A DNA stretch of 64,000 nucleotides from Bog-473 sp963840435 (GCA_963840435.1 CAWIYY010000006.1:124001-188000), one strand, 5' to 3'. Positions 51,714-61,266 are shown, counted from the first letter of the stretch. Translations and numbers: made by a program. Notes: generated from the letters alone by a model not told the origin.

Positions 51714-53399
51714 TCAGGCGTTCATGCCGAGATACTCGTGGACCGCCCGCACTGCACTCGAACCCTCCCCGACGGCCGAAGCGACTCGCTTCATCGACCC
51801 CAGGCGGACATCGCCGACGGCAAACACGCCCGGCGCCGAGGTCTCGAACGGCAATGGGTCTCTTTCGGAGAAGATGGGACTGTTCAGCGAGGGATCAGGG
51901 ATCGATCGATCGGTGAGGATAAAGCCCTTCTCATCAAGGGCGACGGCGTCTTGGAGCCAGGAAGTCGCGGGTTCCGCACCGATGAAGCAGAAGAGCGCGA
52001 CGCATGACGTGGTGGTCCGGTCCCCGGACGGCGTGTGCTCGAGGACCACAGAGTCGAGGTGGCCGTCGCCGCCGAGAGCTCGAACCTCAGTGGATGGCAG
52101 CACCTCGATGTTGGGATCGGCGGCAATACGGTCGATCAAATAGCGCGACATGCTTTGCGTGAGGTCGGAACGGCGGATGACGATCGAGACCCTGCTTCCT
52201 CCCTGGCTCAGATAGATGGCCGCCTGCCCGGCCGAGTTGCCGCCGCCCACCACCACGACATCGGACCCGCTACACGATCGAGTTTCCAGATCGGTCGCTG
52301 CGTAGTAGACGCCGCTTCCCTCGAAACGTTCGAGGTCTGGAATCGCCAGCCGTTGATATCGGGCGCCCGTCGCGATGATCACCGCTCGAGTCGGAACCTC
52401 GCTTTGGTCCACCAGCGACACGACGTGAAATCCATGCTCGACCCGCAGGCCCGAGACCTCGCAAGGGCTGACCAGCCAGGCCCCGAGTCGCTGCGCCTGC
52501 ACGGCCGTTCGTGCGGTGAGATCGGCCCCGGAGACGCCGTTGGGAAACCCCGCATAGTTCTCGATGCGAGAGCTGGAACCCGCCTGGCCGCCTGGACCGA
52601 TGGCGTCCAGCGCGACCGTATCGAGACCTTCAGAGGCACCATAGACCGAGGCGGCAAGGCCCGCCGGACCGGTGCCGATGACCACCAGATCGAACGTTCG
52701 GCCCGGAATGGGGTGGTAGGTCAGTCCCAATTGCTCAGCGAACTGTCCCGGGGTCGGGTGCCGCAGGACCGCCGTTGGGGTGATCACGACGGGTGAGTCG
52801 CCCGGGTGAAGACCCTTGCTTGCGAGAAGCACCCCGACATCGTCAGCCTCTTCGAGATCGATCCAGCTGTAGGGCAGTCGATTGCGGCTGGCGAATGTGC
52901 GCAAGGCCAACGCCTCACGTGAGAAGCGGGAGCCGATGATCTGAATCGTGTCGGCGACCGAGGTCGTTCGGATCGTTTCCCGCCGGGCGACCAGGGCAGC
53001 GAAGATGGTGTCGGATATGGAGGGCTTCGTCGCCATCAGTCGACGGAACGGCTCTTGGGGAATGACCAGCAGCCAACCCGGCTTTGTGGAACGGGCCGTC
53101 AGAAAGGTGCGCTGCCCAGTCAGGAGCCCCATTTCGCCGACGAACTGTCCAGCCGTGTACACGACGACGAGCTGCTGGGACTCGTCGTCTTGAACGAGTT
53201 CGACCTCGCCCTCAAGCACGACATAGAAATTCGACGCTGACTCGCCCGCATGGTAGAGCACGTCTCCTGTTGCCACTTGGCGTCGCTCTCCGAACTCGGA
53301 AAGTTCTTTGAGAACGTCCGGCGGGAAGACGGGAAACCGGCGATCTGAAGGGTCGGCCACCACGATGGGCGATCGATTCCCTCCGTCATGGGCGTTCAT
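51714..53399 (-). CDS. Cyclic-nucleotide-binding domain fused to thioredoxin-reductase-like flavoprotein
   Basis: 561 aa from ATG 53399. Residues about 20-135 form a cNMP-binding domain (VATGDVLYHAGESASNFYVV, GEMGLLTGQRTFLTAR). Residues about 145-225 give a linker with SRLPYSWIDLEEADD-like thioredoxin-fold character. From about 235 follows a thioredoxin reductase-like flavoprotein: VIGTGPAGLAASVYGASEGL, GPGGQAGSSSRIENYAGFPN, VVVVGGGNSAGQAA and FAVGDVRLGSMKRVASAVGEG. The CxxC redox pair of true thioredoxin reductases is absent (AATDLETRSCSG), so another electron acceptor is expected. cAMP control of a flavin reductase is plausible. Confidence 0.88.
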   Translation of the reverse strand: MNAHDGGNRSPIVVADPSDRRFPVFPPDVLKELSEFGERRQVATGDVLYHAGESASNFYVVLEGEVELVQDDESQQLVVVYTAGQFVGEMGLLTGQRTFLTARSTKPGWLLVIPQEPFRRLMATKPSISDTIFAALVARRETIRTTSVADTIQIIGSRFSREALALRTFASRNRLPYSWIDLEEADDVGVLLASKGLHPGDSPVVITPTAVLRHPTPGQFAEQLGLTYHPIPGRTFDLVVIGTGPAGLAASVYGASEGLDTVALDAIGPGGQAGSSSRIENYAGFPNGVSGADLTARTAVQAQRLGAWLVSPCEVSGLRVEHGFHVVSLVDQSEVPTRAVIIATGARYQRLAIPDLERFEGSGVYYAATDLETRSCSGSDVVVVGGGNSAGQAAIYLSQGGSRVSIVIRRSDLTQSMSRYLIDRIAADPNIEVLPSTEVRALGGDGHLDSVVLEHTPSGDRTTTSCVALFCFIGAEPATSWLQDAVALDEKGFILTDRSIPDPSLNSPIFSERDPLPFETSAPGVFAVGDVRLGSMKRVASAVGEGSSAVRAVHEYLGMNA

Positions 53400-53614
53400 G
53401 GTCCTGTCACCACGGGATCGACGACACGCAGAAGACAATGACTACCCCGAACGGAGACGGCATTGAAAGCGGGATCCGACCTGTCCATCAGCATTACTTT
53501 GGCACTGGGGATGGGGGAGTGCCGACCGATCCGCGAACCGACGGACCACCCACACGTCTGTCTGGGCGGGACCCCGGTTCTACTGCGGTCGACGGTCGAC
53601 GACCTCCACCCAGT

Positions 53615-53953
53615 TCAGGCGGGTTCTGACGCCTCTTCAACGGTCAGCTCCGCAGCTGGGTCGGACTCGAGACGAGCGTCGGGAATGGGCTGCCCGGAGC
53701 GAACGGAGTGGCCGTAGGTCCCAGCCTTGAGCCGTCCTTCGGCCCGATCGATTGCGGCCAGATGTTCTTCGAGTTCAGATCTCACTGAGTCGTCGGTGCC
53801 CTCGGTTGTGAGTGGTTCGGCATTGTCGAACATGTCACCTGGTTCATCGGCTGCCTCCCGGTCGGCTGTACCTTCCTCTCTCAGGTCGGATAACAGCTGT
53901 TCTGTGCGGGCGCGCTCCACGCGTAGAAGCTCTTCGGCCTTGGCGTACTCCAT
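53615..53953 (-). CDS. DksA/TraR-like protein lacking zinc cysteines
   Basis: 112 aa. A coiled-coil N-terminus (MEYAKAEELLRVERARTEQL) is followed by acidic D/E-rich residues and RLKAGTYGHSVRSGQPIPDARLESDP. That corresponds to the DksA/TraR zinc-finger region (TYGxCxxCGxPIPxxRLEAxPxAxxCxxC) with every Cys replaced. Cysteine-free relatives occur widely in actinobacteria. It may still bind the RNA polymerase secondary channel, but a zinc role is excluded. Confidence 0.75.
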   Translation of the reverse strand: MEYAKAEELLRVERARTEQLLSDLREEGTADREAADEPGDMFDNAEPLTTEGTDDSVRSELEEHLAAIDRAEGRLKAGTYGHSVRSGQPIPDARLESDPAAELTVEEASEPA

Positions 53954-54121
53954 CGATTCGAGGTCCCTTTCAGAGTGTGTCTACCGAGGCGGATCCTATT
54001 GTCCGTCATTGAAGTCGGGCTATTCCCCGATCAGCGCGACTGCGGCGGGCGGATCGTCCTCCAGAGCTCTGTTCCCTGAGCGCCGATGGCCGAAGGTCCC
54101 GCCCGCCTCTCAGCGAGTGGG

Positions 54122-54679
54122 CTAGCGACGACGCGACGACTCGTTCAGAGAGATTGCTTCCTGGACCAAAGCGGCCAGAGCTCGTTCGTTCACCGCCTCG
54201 CCTTCGTGGAAGTCGATTGCCCGTCTGACGTTGCCTTCGAGGCTGGAGTTGAAGAGGCCGGCGGGGTCATTCAGGGAAGCGCCCTTCGCGAAGGTCAGCT
54301 TCACGATGCTCTTGTAGGTCTCACCTGTGCAAATCATTCCGTCGTGGTACCACACGGGGACCCCCCTCCACTTCCATTCCTCGACCACGTCGGGATCAAC
54401 TCGCTTCAGAAGCGCGCGGATCCGAGAGAGCATCTCGCCTCGCCAGTCGCCAAGGTCTTTGATCCTGGCATCAATCATCCGCGACGCGCTCCCATTCCCC
54501 TGAGCCGCTGGCACCTGCTTTGCGGCTTTCTTGACCGGAGCCTTTGCGGGCACCTTCTTGGCCGGCACCTTCTTCGCGGCCTTCTTGGCTGGCACCTTCT
54601 TGGCCGGGGCCTTGGCCGGCACCCGCTTGGCGGCTTTCTTGGCCGGCACCTTCTTGGCCGGTACCCGCTTCGTAGCCAT
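54122..54679 (-). CDS. DUF1801 protein with histone-H1-like Lys/Ala/Pro N-terminus
   Basis: 185 aa from ATG 54679 (54685 also possible). Residues 1-60 are a low-complexity Lys/Pro/Ala tail with repeated PAKK and KKAAK units like histone H1 or Lsr2/HupB-like tails; residues about 70-180 form a DUF1801 domain (WRGEMLSRIRALLKRVDPDV, EWKWRGVPVWYHDG, VKLTFAKGASLNDP). DUF1801 proteins are small and of uncertain function. The basic tail suggests DNA or RNA association, an uncommon fusion. Confidence 0.82.
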   Translation of the reverse strand: MATKRVPAKKVPAKKAAKRVPAKAPAKKVPAKKAAKKVPAKKVPAKAPVKKAAKQVPAAQGNGSASRMIDARIKDLGDWRGEMLSRIRALLKRVDPDVVEEWKWRGVPVWYHDGMICTGETYKSIVKLTFAKGASLNDPAGLFNSSLEGNVRRAIDFHEGEAVNERALAALVQEAISLNESSRRR

Positions 54680-55086
54680 CTGCACCTCATTTCGTGGGTG
54701 GGTCTGTCGAGAACAACGGCCCGCAGTATTTCAGCCGGGCGACCGCATGAGCGGGAAGACGAAGTGTCGTCGGTGCCGACTGCTCCCGTACATCGCTCGA
54801 TCACCGAACCGTTCGTCGAGGTTGCCAAGGTCTGTCAGGGGGACTGAGCATTTGGGCGTCGTCGACATCTGGCGGTGGGAGCAGGATTTCTCGCTCATGT
54901 CGGACTGTGACGCGAGGCCTGCATTCCGCTGATGGGACTCCCGCCAACTCGACAAATCCGAGGAGGACGGGAACGCAGGACCTGGTCGGAAGCCCGGCCA
55001 GAGATGAGCATTTCTTCTCGCAAAGCCTCTAGAAACTCCTCCTGACTGCTACTACCGTTGGAGGCACATCGAAGGGAGCGGGACAG
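54680..55086. other. Intergenic region, no gene seen
   Basis: 407 bp upstream of the S53 peptidase. The frames here are short and Arg-rich. GAAGGGAGCGGGA immediately before 55087 is the peptidase ribosome site. No operator-like repeat stands out. Confidence 0.4.
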
Positions 55087-56730
55087 GTGGGAATTCGATC
55101 TAGGCGGGTGCTGGGAAGTGTCGTCGCGGCCATGACAGTTCTGTTGGCGTTTCCGGCGCTGGCCGGGGCAACGAGCGGAGGCGCACCTATTGGCCGGACC
55201 GACACCGCGGAAGCGGGAGTCGGCGCCACGCCGGCGGGCTGCAACAAGGCGGTCGGCCCACACATCGCTCGCTGCTATCTGAGCCTCGAGCAGGCTCAGC
55301 AATCCGCGCTGGCATCTCCAGCGACGACAAGTTCGACGCTCTGCGACGCCAACAAGTCGGCGGGTTGGACCGCGTGCAACCTCGAAACTGCCTACGGGAT
55401 CAAGAACGACATCACGACCGATGGCAGCGGCAACGTGGTGGCCGTCGTCGAGGCCTACGACGACCCCAATGCAGCGTCGGATCTTGCAACGTATCGGAAA
55501 AAGAACAAGCTGCCCGCCTGCACGACGGCCAACGGGTGCTTCGAAAGGGTGAACCAGACGGGTCAGACGAGCAACTACCCGAGTGAGGACAGCAGCGGCG
55601 GGTGGGCCAGCGAGACCGCGCTCGACACGCAGATGGTCTCGGCCATTTGTCCGCTCTGCCACATCTTGTTGGTCGAAGCGAACTCCAGCGGGTTCGGGGA
55701 TCTGGGAACCGCCGAGAACGAAGCCGTCACCCTTGGTGCGCACGTCATCTCCAACAGCTGGGGTAGCGGGGAGTACGACGGCGAGACGGGCTTTGACGCA
55801 AATCTCGACCACCCGGGCGTGGACATCACCTACTCCTCCGGGGACGGCCAATATCAGGCCGGCGTTCAGTACCCCTCGGCGTCGCCGTATGTCACCAGTG
55901 TCGGCGGCACGCAACTCAAGCCGAAGGCAAACGCACGGGGCTGGAAGGAGACCGCCTGGGTGGGGACCTCCAGCCCGCCGCAGGGGTCCGGGAGTGGCTG
56001 CTCGTCCTACGAGCCCAAGCCGACGTGGCAGTCCGACCCCGGGTGCGCGAACCGGATGACCGCCGATGTAAGCGCTGTCGCGTCCAACGTGCTCTTCTAC
56101 GACTCCTTTAGTCCAAGTGGACCTGGTTGGTACTTCGGATTCGGCACCAGCGTGTCGTCACCGATCATCGCCGGCATGTACGGTCTGGCCAACAATCAGC
56201 CGACCTACACCGTTGCCGCCTCGGCCGCCTACACGGCGCCGTCGAGCGACTTCTTCGACATCAAGAAAGGCAGCGAAGGCACCTGTAGCCCGACCTACTT
56301 CTGCCAGGCCGGTCCGGGCTATGACGGTCCAACTGGGCTGGGTACGCCGGACGGCATCGGTGGATTCAAGGTCCCGGTGACCGGAGCGCCGACCATCAGC
56401 TCGGTGAGCTTCACGGGATCGGCGGCGAATCCCACCGTGACCATCTCCGGCAGCAATCTCGGCTCCGAGCCGGCTGGCAGTTCAGCTGGCTGCAGCACCA
56501 GCGGCGACAACTTCCCGGGAAACAGCCTGACCTTTGACGACACCACGGGCAGTTGGGGTGCCGGTACCGGAGGAGACTGCATCGGCCTCGTGGTGAGCAG
56601 CTATACGAGCTCGCAGGTGGTCTACCAATTCGGCTCGGGCTACAACTCGTACGGCACCGCGAATAGCGGTGACGCGTACACCTTGACGGTCCAGGGGGTC
56701 GCCTTCAGCGGGACGGTCAGCTACAGCTGA
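55087..56730 (+). CDS. Secreted S53-like (sedolisin) serine peptidase
   Basis: 547 aa from GTG 55087. The signal peptide is VVAAMTVLLAFPALAGATSG. The sedolisin catalytic residues are visible: Glu176 and Asp180 (WASETALDTQM), the oxyanion Asp in YSSGDGQY and Ser355 (FGTSVSSPIIAG). The propeptide is very short, if present. A C-terminal beta-rich domain (about 435-547; APTISSVSFTGSAANPTVTI) resembles an IPT/TIG fold. S53 peptidases are acid-active and secreted, so growth on protein in acidic conditions is consistent. Confidence 0.88.
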   Translation: MGIRSRRVLGSVVAAMTVLLAFPALAGATSGGAPIGRTDTAEAGVGATPAGCNKAVGPHIARCYLSLEQAQQSALASPATTSSTLCDANKSAGWTACNLETAYGIKNDITTDGSGNVVAVVEAYDDPNAASDLATYRKKNKLPACTTANGCFERVNQTGQTSNYPSEDSSGGWASETALDTQMVSAICPLCHILLVEANSSGFGDLGTAENEAVTLGAHVISNSWGSGEYDGETGFDANLDHPGVDITYSSGDGQYQAGVQYPSASPYVTSVGGTQLKPKANARGWKETAWVGTSSPPQGSGSGCSSYEPKPTWQSDPGCANRMTADVSAVASNVLFYDSFSPSGPGWYFGFGTSVSSPIIAGMYGLANNQPTYTVAASAAYTAPSSDFFDIKKGSEGTCSPTYFCQAGPGYDGPTGLGTPDGIGGFKVPVTGAPTISSVSFTGSAANPTVTISGSNLGSEPAGSSAGCSTSGDNFPGNSLTFDDTTGSWGAGTGGDCIGLVVSSYTSSQVVYQFGSGYNSYGTANSGDAYTLTVQGVAFSGTVSYS

Positions 56731-56838
56731 GGGGTCGTCGCGGGCCCACTTCCCTCAGCGCATCAACAGCGCAACGAGAGGGCGTCCGGCCTCACGGGTG
56801 TCCCGCCGCCGGTCCGTTGCCCCGCAAAGGCGACCGAG

Positions 56839-59595
56839 CTAGAGGTTTGCGGGGATGTCGGAGGCGATCGCGCCCTGGTGCTGCCGGGTGCCGTTGCGCC
56901 GTCTCATTCCGGGACCGACCAGCAACAGGCGTCCCGAGCGAAGGAGGCGGTCGATCTTCTCCTTGGGCATCGGCTGGGCAAACAGGAATCCCTGCGCCTT
57001 GGGGCACCCGGCCTCTCGAAGGGTTCGCAGCTGATCCGGCCGCTCGATGCCCTCGGCCACGATGTCGAGGCCGAGAGCCTCGCCGAGTTGCACCAACGTG
57101 CGGACCAGCGCAGCACTCTGGACCGAGGTGGTCGCCGTCGTCAGGAAGGATCGATCGATCTTCAGGATGTCGACCGGGAACTGGCGCAGATAGCTGAGCG
57201 ACGAGAAGCCCGTCCCGAAGTCGTCGATGGCCAGCCGCACCCCGAGTGACTTCAGTTGGCGGAGACGGTGCACGGTGGCATTGGTGTCGACCATGAGGGT
57301 CGATTCCGTGATCTCGAGGACGAGTGCGGCCGGGTCGATCCCACTTGTGCGAAGGGCATCGCGGACGACGTCGACAAAGCGATCGGTGGCGAGCTGGACC
57401 GGCGAGACGTTCACGGCCACCGTCATCCACGGGAAGGCATAGCGCCACAAGGCACCCTGTTGACAAGCCTCGTTGAGCACCCACCGCCCCACTTCGTCGA
57501 TGACCCCGATCTCCTCGGCCAACGGGATGAAACGCTCTGGGGAGACCCAGCCCAGGGTCGGATGGTGCCAGCGCAGCAGGGCCTCGACGCCGGTGAACCG
57601 GAAGTCGTTCAGGTCGACCACTGGCTGGTAGTACAGCTCGAACTGCTGCTTGCCGAGGGCTCCGTGTAGGTCGATGGCCATCTCGAGTCGTTCGTGCACC
57701 GCTGACTGCATCTCGGGGAGGAACAGGGCGGAGCAGTTCTTCCCTCGGGCCTTCGCCTGGTAGAGGGCCACGTCGGCGTTCCGGAGCAGCTCTCCAGCCT
57801 CGTACGCCTCACCCATGGCGATGCCGATGGACGCGGTGACGGTGACGTTGCGGCCGTCCAGAAAGAACGGCGTGGCCCGGATGATGTCCAACACGTGTTG
57901 GGCCACGATCTCTGGGCCGCCCGTCAGGGAGGCGCCGGCAACGAGGACCACGAACTCGTCTCCACCGATCCGACCCAACGTGTCCACGTCGCGGACGGCC
58001 GTACTCAAGCGGGAGGCCACCGCCTGCAGGAGCTCATCACCGACGATGTGCCCAAAGGAGTCGTTGACCTCCTTGAAGTTGTCGAGATCGACGAACAGGA
58101 CGGCCATTGGTGCCTGTGCCTCTCGAGCCTCGGCGAGCAAATGCTCGGCGCGCTCGAGCAGCAGCGATCGGTTGGGGAGCCCGGTCAGGGCGTCGTGGAG
58201 CGCCTGATGACGCAGCTGATCCTCGAGGCGACGACGTTCCGAAACGTCCTGAGCCATGACCAGAACGCAGCCACGACCGTTGAACACCAGGCGGTGGGAT
58301 GCGATATCGACATCGATCAGTAGGCCGTCCTTGGTGAGGTGGCGCCAGGAGCCGGAGTCCTCGAGATCGTTCCGCGAGCCCGAAAGAGTGCTTTCCAGCT
58401 TCGGGACGTCCTCGGGGGGCCGGATCTGGGTGATCGTCATGGACAGGAACTCTTCACGCGAATAGCCGTAGTGAATCAGCGCAGCCTCGTTGACCTCGAC
58501 GAAGCGCAAGGTCTGGACGTCGTAGACCCACATCGGGTGGGGATGGCGCTCAAAGAGCATGCGGAAGTCCTCCTGGGACTTGCGCAGGGCCTCCTCCGCA
58601 TTCTTGCGACCCGCAATGTCATGCGCGAACGCGTGGAACCGGACCCCATCGGTGTCCCGGGTGCGCCAGAAGGTCTGCTCTATGGGGAACGTGCGCCCGT
58701 TGCGATGCTGCGCCATGAGCTCCTGGCGCCGGCCGAGCACCGGTGACTCGCCGGAGACGGCGAGCTCGGCCAGACCCTGATTTGTACGGTCAGTGTTGCG
58801 ATCGGCCTCGGGGAGGATGAGATCTTCACCGCGACGACCGATTGCTTCGGCGCGGGTCCAACCGAAGAGCACCTCCGACTGCGAATTCCAATCGGTGACG
58901 ATGCCGAGTTCGTCGATCTCGATGTAGGCGTCGTTGGCGGTCTCGAGGGTTGAGCGAAGGCGCTCTTCGGAATGGCGAAGAGAGGTCTCTGCCGCTGCGA
59001 GGTGCCCCGCACTGATGCCGAGCAGGGCGATGACGAAGAGGGTGGCCAGTGCCGTCAGGGCCGCAAGGCCGTACTCATCGGGCGGCTGGATGAAGGTCGG
59101 GGCCAGGTTCAGGCTCACCGCGGTCTGACCGGCGACGACAGCCGCCGCCACCCAGGCTGCGATCTCAGGCCATGGATTGCCCTCGGCGACCGTGAGGTTG
59201 TCGCGGGCGACGAAGACAAAGGCGAGCGTGAGGGCGGGCCCCCAGCCGGTGAGGTACATGAGGGTGGTGGCCAACGCGACCTGGACGGCGATCCGCAGGT
59301 GCAGCCGCCGTCGTGAGGGTGCCGTGACGTAGAAGAGATGAGCGCTCCACGAGAGGAAGTAGCCCACCACGATGGCGACGACCAGCAGCCAGAGAGGCTC
59401 CCTCGCCGTCACGTGAAAGCGCTCCAGCCACCAGAGGGAGATGGCGGTTGCGACGACGATGACGAAGACGAAGCGGGTCACGGGCAGCGCCCACTCCGCC
59501 CGAACGCGGGCGGACAGCCTGGAACCCTCCGGCGTGGCGACCGTGTTCACATGGTAAAAGTCGGCATCCGGGCCTGTTGGCCAAAGGGAGCCCAA
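56839..59595 (-). CDS. Membrane PAS-PAS-GGDEF-EAL protein
   Basis: 918 aa. The N-terminal region has six or so membrane helices (about 38-200), followed by a linker, two PAS domains (about 205-330 and 340-455), GGDEF (about 465-625) and EAL (about 640-890). The cyclase loop is RIGGDEF, with DLDNFKEVNDSFGHIVGD intact. The phosphodiesterase residues are also intact: EALLRWHHP, NVSPVQLA, EITES, IDDFGTGFSSL, LKIDRSF, VAEGIE and QGF. A dual-activity or switchable c-di-GMP enzyme is predicted. The PAS ligand is unknown. It is close in layout to the 16-kb gene but has a membrane sensor. Confidence 0.92.
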   Translation of the reverse strand: MGSLWPTGPDADFYHVNTVATPEGSRLSARVRAEWALPVTRFVFVIVVATAISLWWLERFHVTAREPLWLLVVAIVVGYFLSWSAHLFYVTAPSRRRLHLRIAVQVALATTLMYLTGWGPALTLAFVFVARDNLTVAEGNPWPEIAAWVAAAVVAGQTAVSLNLAPTFIQPPDEYGLAALTALATLFVIALLGISAGHLAAAETSLRHSEERLRSTLETANDAYIEIDELGIVTDWNSQSEVLFGWTRAEAIGRRGEDLILPEADRNTDRTNQGLAELAVSGESPVLGRRQELMAQHRNGRTFPIEQTFWRTRDTDGVRFHAFAHDIAGRKNAEEALRKSQEDFRMLFERHPHPMWVYDVQTLRFVEVNEAALIHYGYSREEFLSMTITQIRPPEDVPKLESTLSGSRNDLEDSGSWRHLTKDGLLIDVDIASHRLVFNGRGCVLVMAQDVSERRRLEDQLRHQALHDALTGLPNRSLLLERAEHLLAEAREAQAPMAVLFVDLDNFKEVNDSFGHIVGDELLQAVASRLSTAVRDVDTLGRIGGDEFVVLVAGASLTGGPEIVAQHVLDIIRATPFFLDGRNVTVTASIGIAMGEAYEAGELLRNADVALYQAKARGKNCSALFLPEMQSAVHERLEMAIDLHGALGKQQFELYYQPVVDLNDFRFTGVEALLRWHHPTLGWVSPERFIPLAEEIGVIDEVGRWVLNEACQQGALWRYAFPWMTVAVNVSPVQLATDRFVDVVRDALRTSGIDPAALVLEITESTLMVDTNATVHRLRQLKSLGVRLAIDDFGTGFSSLSYLRQFPVDILKIDRSFLTTATTSVQSAALVRTLVQLGEALGLDIVAEGIERPDQLRTLREAGCPKAQGFLFAQPMPKEKIDRLLRSGRLLLVGPGMRRRNGTRQHQGAIASDIPANL

Positions 59596-59746
59596 CGCCG
59601 AGAAGTCAATTGTTGTTGAAGACTTGTCTTTTCGTCATTTCGCCGTCCCGATCCACGAGAATGTCGAGAACACGCAGGTCAACCAGCCGAACCAGGCCAA
59701 ATTGCGAGCCCCCAGGGTTTCTCCGGGATCGGCAGCAGCCGGCGGG

Positions 59747-59956
59747 TCAGTGGCGTCGAGTGGGTGCCAGCCCGATGGCCCGGACGAAATGGTTGATCTG
59801 GCGATTGCCCTCCCGGTAGATCACCCGCCGGGCATCGCGCTGTGCCGCACCGGAGGCGGCACCGCCCAAGCCGCCTCGCTGGTAGCCGTGCTCGACCGCC
59901 TCGACGTTCCCGAGGTCGCGGGCCAGGCGGTAGAGCTGGGAGCGGGTCGTGCTCAC
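59747..59956 (-). CDS. Small conserved hypothetical protein
   Basis: 69 aa, basic: SQLYRLARDLGNVEAVEHGY and INHFVRAIGLAPTRR. The first half (LYRLARDLGNVEAVEHG) resembles short actinobacterial proteins of the type LYKAARxLGDVEAV. It overlaps the upstream 90-aa gene by 4 bp (GTGA), making a two-gene operon. Function unknown. Confidence 0.6.
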   Translation of the reverse strand: MSTTRSQLYRLARDLGNVEAVEHGYQRGGLGGAASGAAQRDARRVIYREGNRQINHFVRAIGLAPTRRH

Positions 59957-60225
59957 TGGTGAGCACTCTCCTTGATCGCCCTGTCAGCCAGGATGATCCT
60001 CTGCACGATCGCCCGAAGCTGCTCGGGGTCCTCGGTCGTCTCCAGCTGGCCGAGCTCGTCAGGGCTCACGCCGACGCAGCCCAGGCCGGCGTCGTTGAAG
60101 GCGGACCGGCGCCAATAGAGCCAGGCATCGCCGTCCTCGTCCTCGCCCTGCTCCTCGACCGCGTTGATCAGGGCGACCAGCTCGATCTGGCCCTGCGCGT
60201 CGACGTCGTATTCGATGAACAGCAT
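59953..60225 (-). CDS. Small acidic hypothetical protein
   Basis: 90 aa: LFIEYDVDAQGQIELVALIN, EEQGEDEDGDAWLYWRRSAF and QLRAIVQRIILADRAIKES. Acidic, paired with the basic 69-aa protein that follows with a 4-bp overlap. The acidic/basic pairing resembles toxin-antitoxin or assembly pairs in layout only; no such family is recognised. Confidence 0.55.
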   Translation of the reverse strand: MLFIEYDVDAQGQIELVALINAVEEQGEDEDGDAWLYWRRSAFNDAGLGCVGVSPDELGQLETTEDPEQLRAIVQRIILADRAIKESAHQ

Positions 60226-60584
60226 TGGCCGCTACCTCCCGCTCCAGACTGCAGCCGACCGCAGCAGGTTAGACATTCCGGGCCCGCGGGCATATCGGGT
60301 GCCGATGGACATGGGGTGGTCGGCAGGGGTCGGACAGGCCGGAGGGCGTCATCGTTCTGTCAGGTTGGTCCCGTAGCGTTCGTTCCAGCCCCATGCACGG
60401 CCGATACCGCAACGAAAGCTCCGACGGACTCCCTCGCCGTCCACCCACCCTCACGGGTGCTGGGAATCGGCACCACCGGGCTGAGCCGTTCGGACGTCGA
60501 GACAGGCCGGTGGCTCTCTGGTCGCAGGCGCCCCGGCTAAGTTCAGCCGTTCCCAACCGATCTCGTTCGGAAGCAAGGTAGGAC
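60226..60584. other. Intergenic region, no gene seen
   Basis: 359 bp between the small-gene pair and dedA. Frames on both strands lack protein character. No repeat or clear promoter recognised. Confidence 0.4.
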
Positions 60585-61266
60585 GTGGAGCACATACTCG
60601 GGCCCCTGAGCCATGCGACGGTTCTCGGTGCGAGCTTCGAGCACTTCTTGGGGCAGTGGGGCTACCTGGGAATCCTCGTCCTCAGCTTCATCTCGGCCAT
60701 GGGCCTGCCCGTCGGGGCCGAGGTGGCGGTGATCTACGGGGGCGTCCTGGCCAGCGGGCAGGTGACGGGCGAGAAGCCGCTCAACGTGGTCGTGGTGATC
60801 GTGGTGGCCCTGCTGGGCGAGCTGCTCGGCGACGTCGCCGGCTACTCCATCGGCAAGTACGGCGGACGGCCCCTGGTCGACAGGTTCGGCAAGTTCGTCC
60901 TCCTCACCCACAAGGACCTGGACCGGGCCGAGGCCTGGTTCGCCGCGGCGCGGCGAGCCGTTCGCCCTGTTCGGGCGCTTCATCCCGCTCTTGCGCTCCT
61001 TCGTGTCCTTCGCCTGTGGACTGGGCGAGATGGCCTTCGCCAAGTTCATGCTCTACACGTTCGTCGGCTCTGCCATCTGGGTCACGGCCCTGGCCTTCGT
61101 GGGCTACAGCCTCGGATCGAGCTACGAACACGTGCTCAAGGCCTTCAACAACGTCGGCTACGTGTTCGGCGTCCTCTTCGTGCTCGCCGTGGTGGCCGGC
61201 CTGGTCTACCGCTGGCGGGAGTACCGCAAGCAGGTGGCCGAGCAGGCGTCCGAAGCGGACGCCTGA
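60585..61266 (+). CDS. DedA-family (SNARE-associated) membrane protein, frame-broken
   Basis: DedA proteins are polytopic membrane proteins involved in envelope homeostasis, and some act as lipid flippases. The first frame gives LGQWGYLGILVLSFISAMGL, GAEVAVIYGG and SIGKYGGRPLVDRFGK. After an extra base near 60945 (GCCGCGGCG) the second frame gives EPFALFGRFIPLLRSFVSFA plus CGLGEMAFAKFMLY, ending at 61266. Joined, the protein would be about 226 aa, a normal DedA length. The break may be a sequencing error in a GC-rich run or a real mutation. Start GTG 60585. Confidence 0.75.
61244..61264 (+). terminator. Strong hairpin at the end of dedA
   Basis: AGGCGTCCG (61244-61252), AAG, CGGACGCCT (61256-61264) form a perfect 9-bp hairpin that covers the stop codon. 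A further GGCGTCCG copy at 61293-61300 can compete for the same arm. No T tract follows, so termination is only suggested. Confidence 0.35.

Noticed and set aside
59747..60225. Toxin-antitoxin pair
   Set aside because: The acidic/basic pair with a 4-bp overlap looks like one by layout, but no toxin or antitoxin motif is recognised, so it is left as hypothetical.
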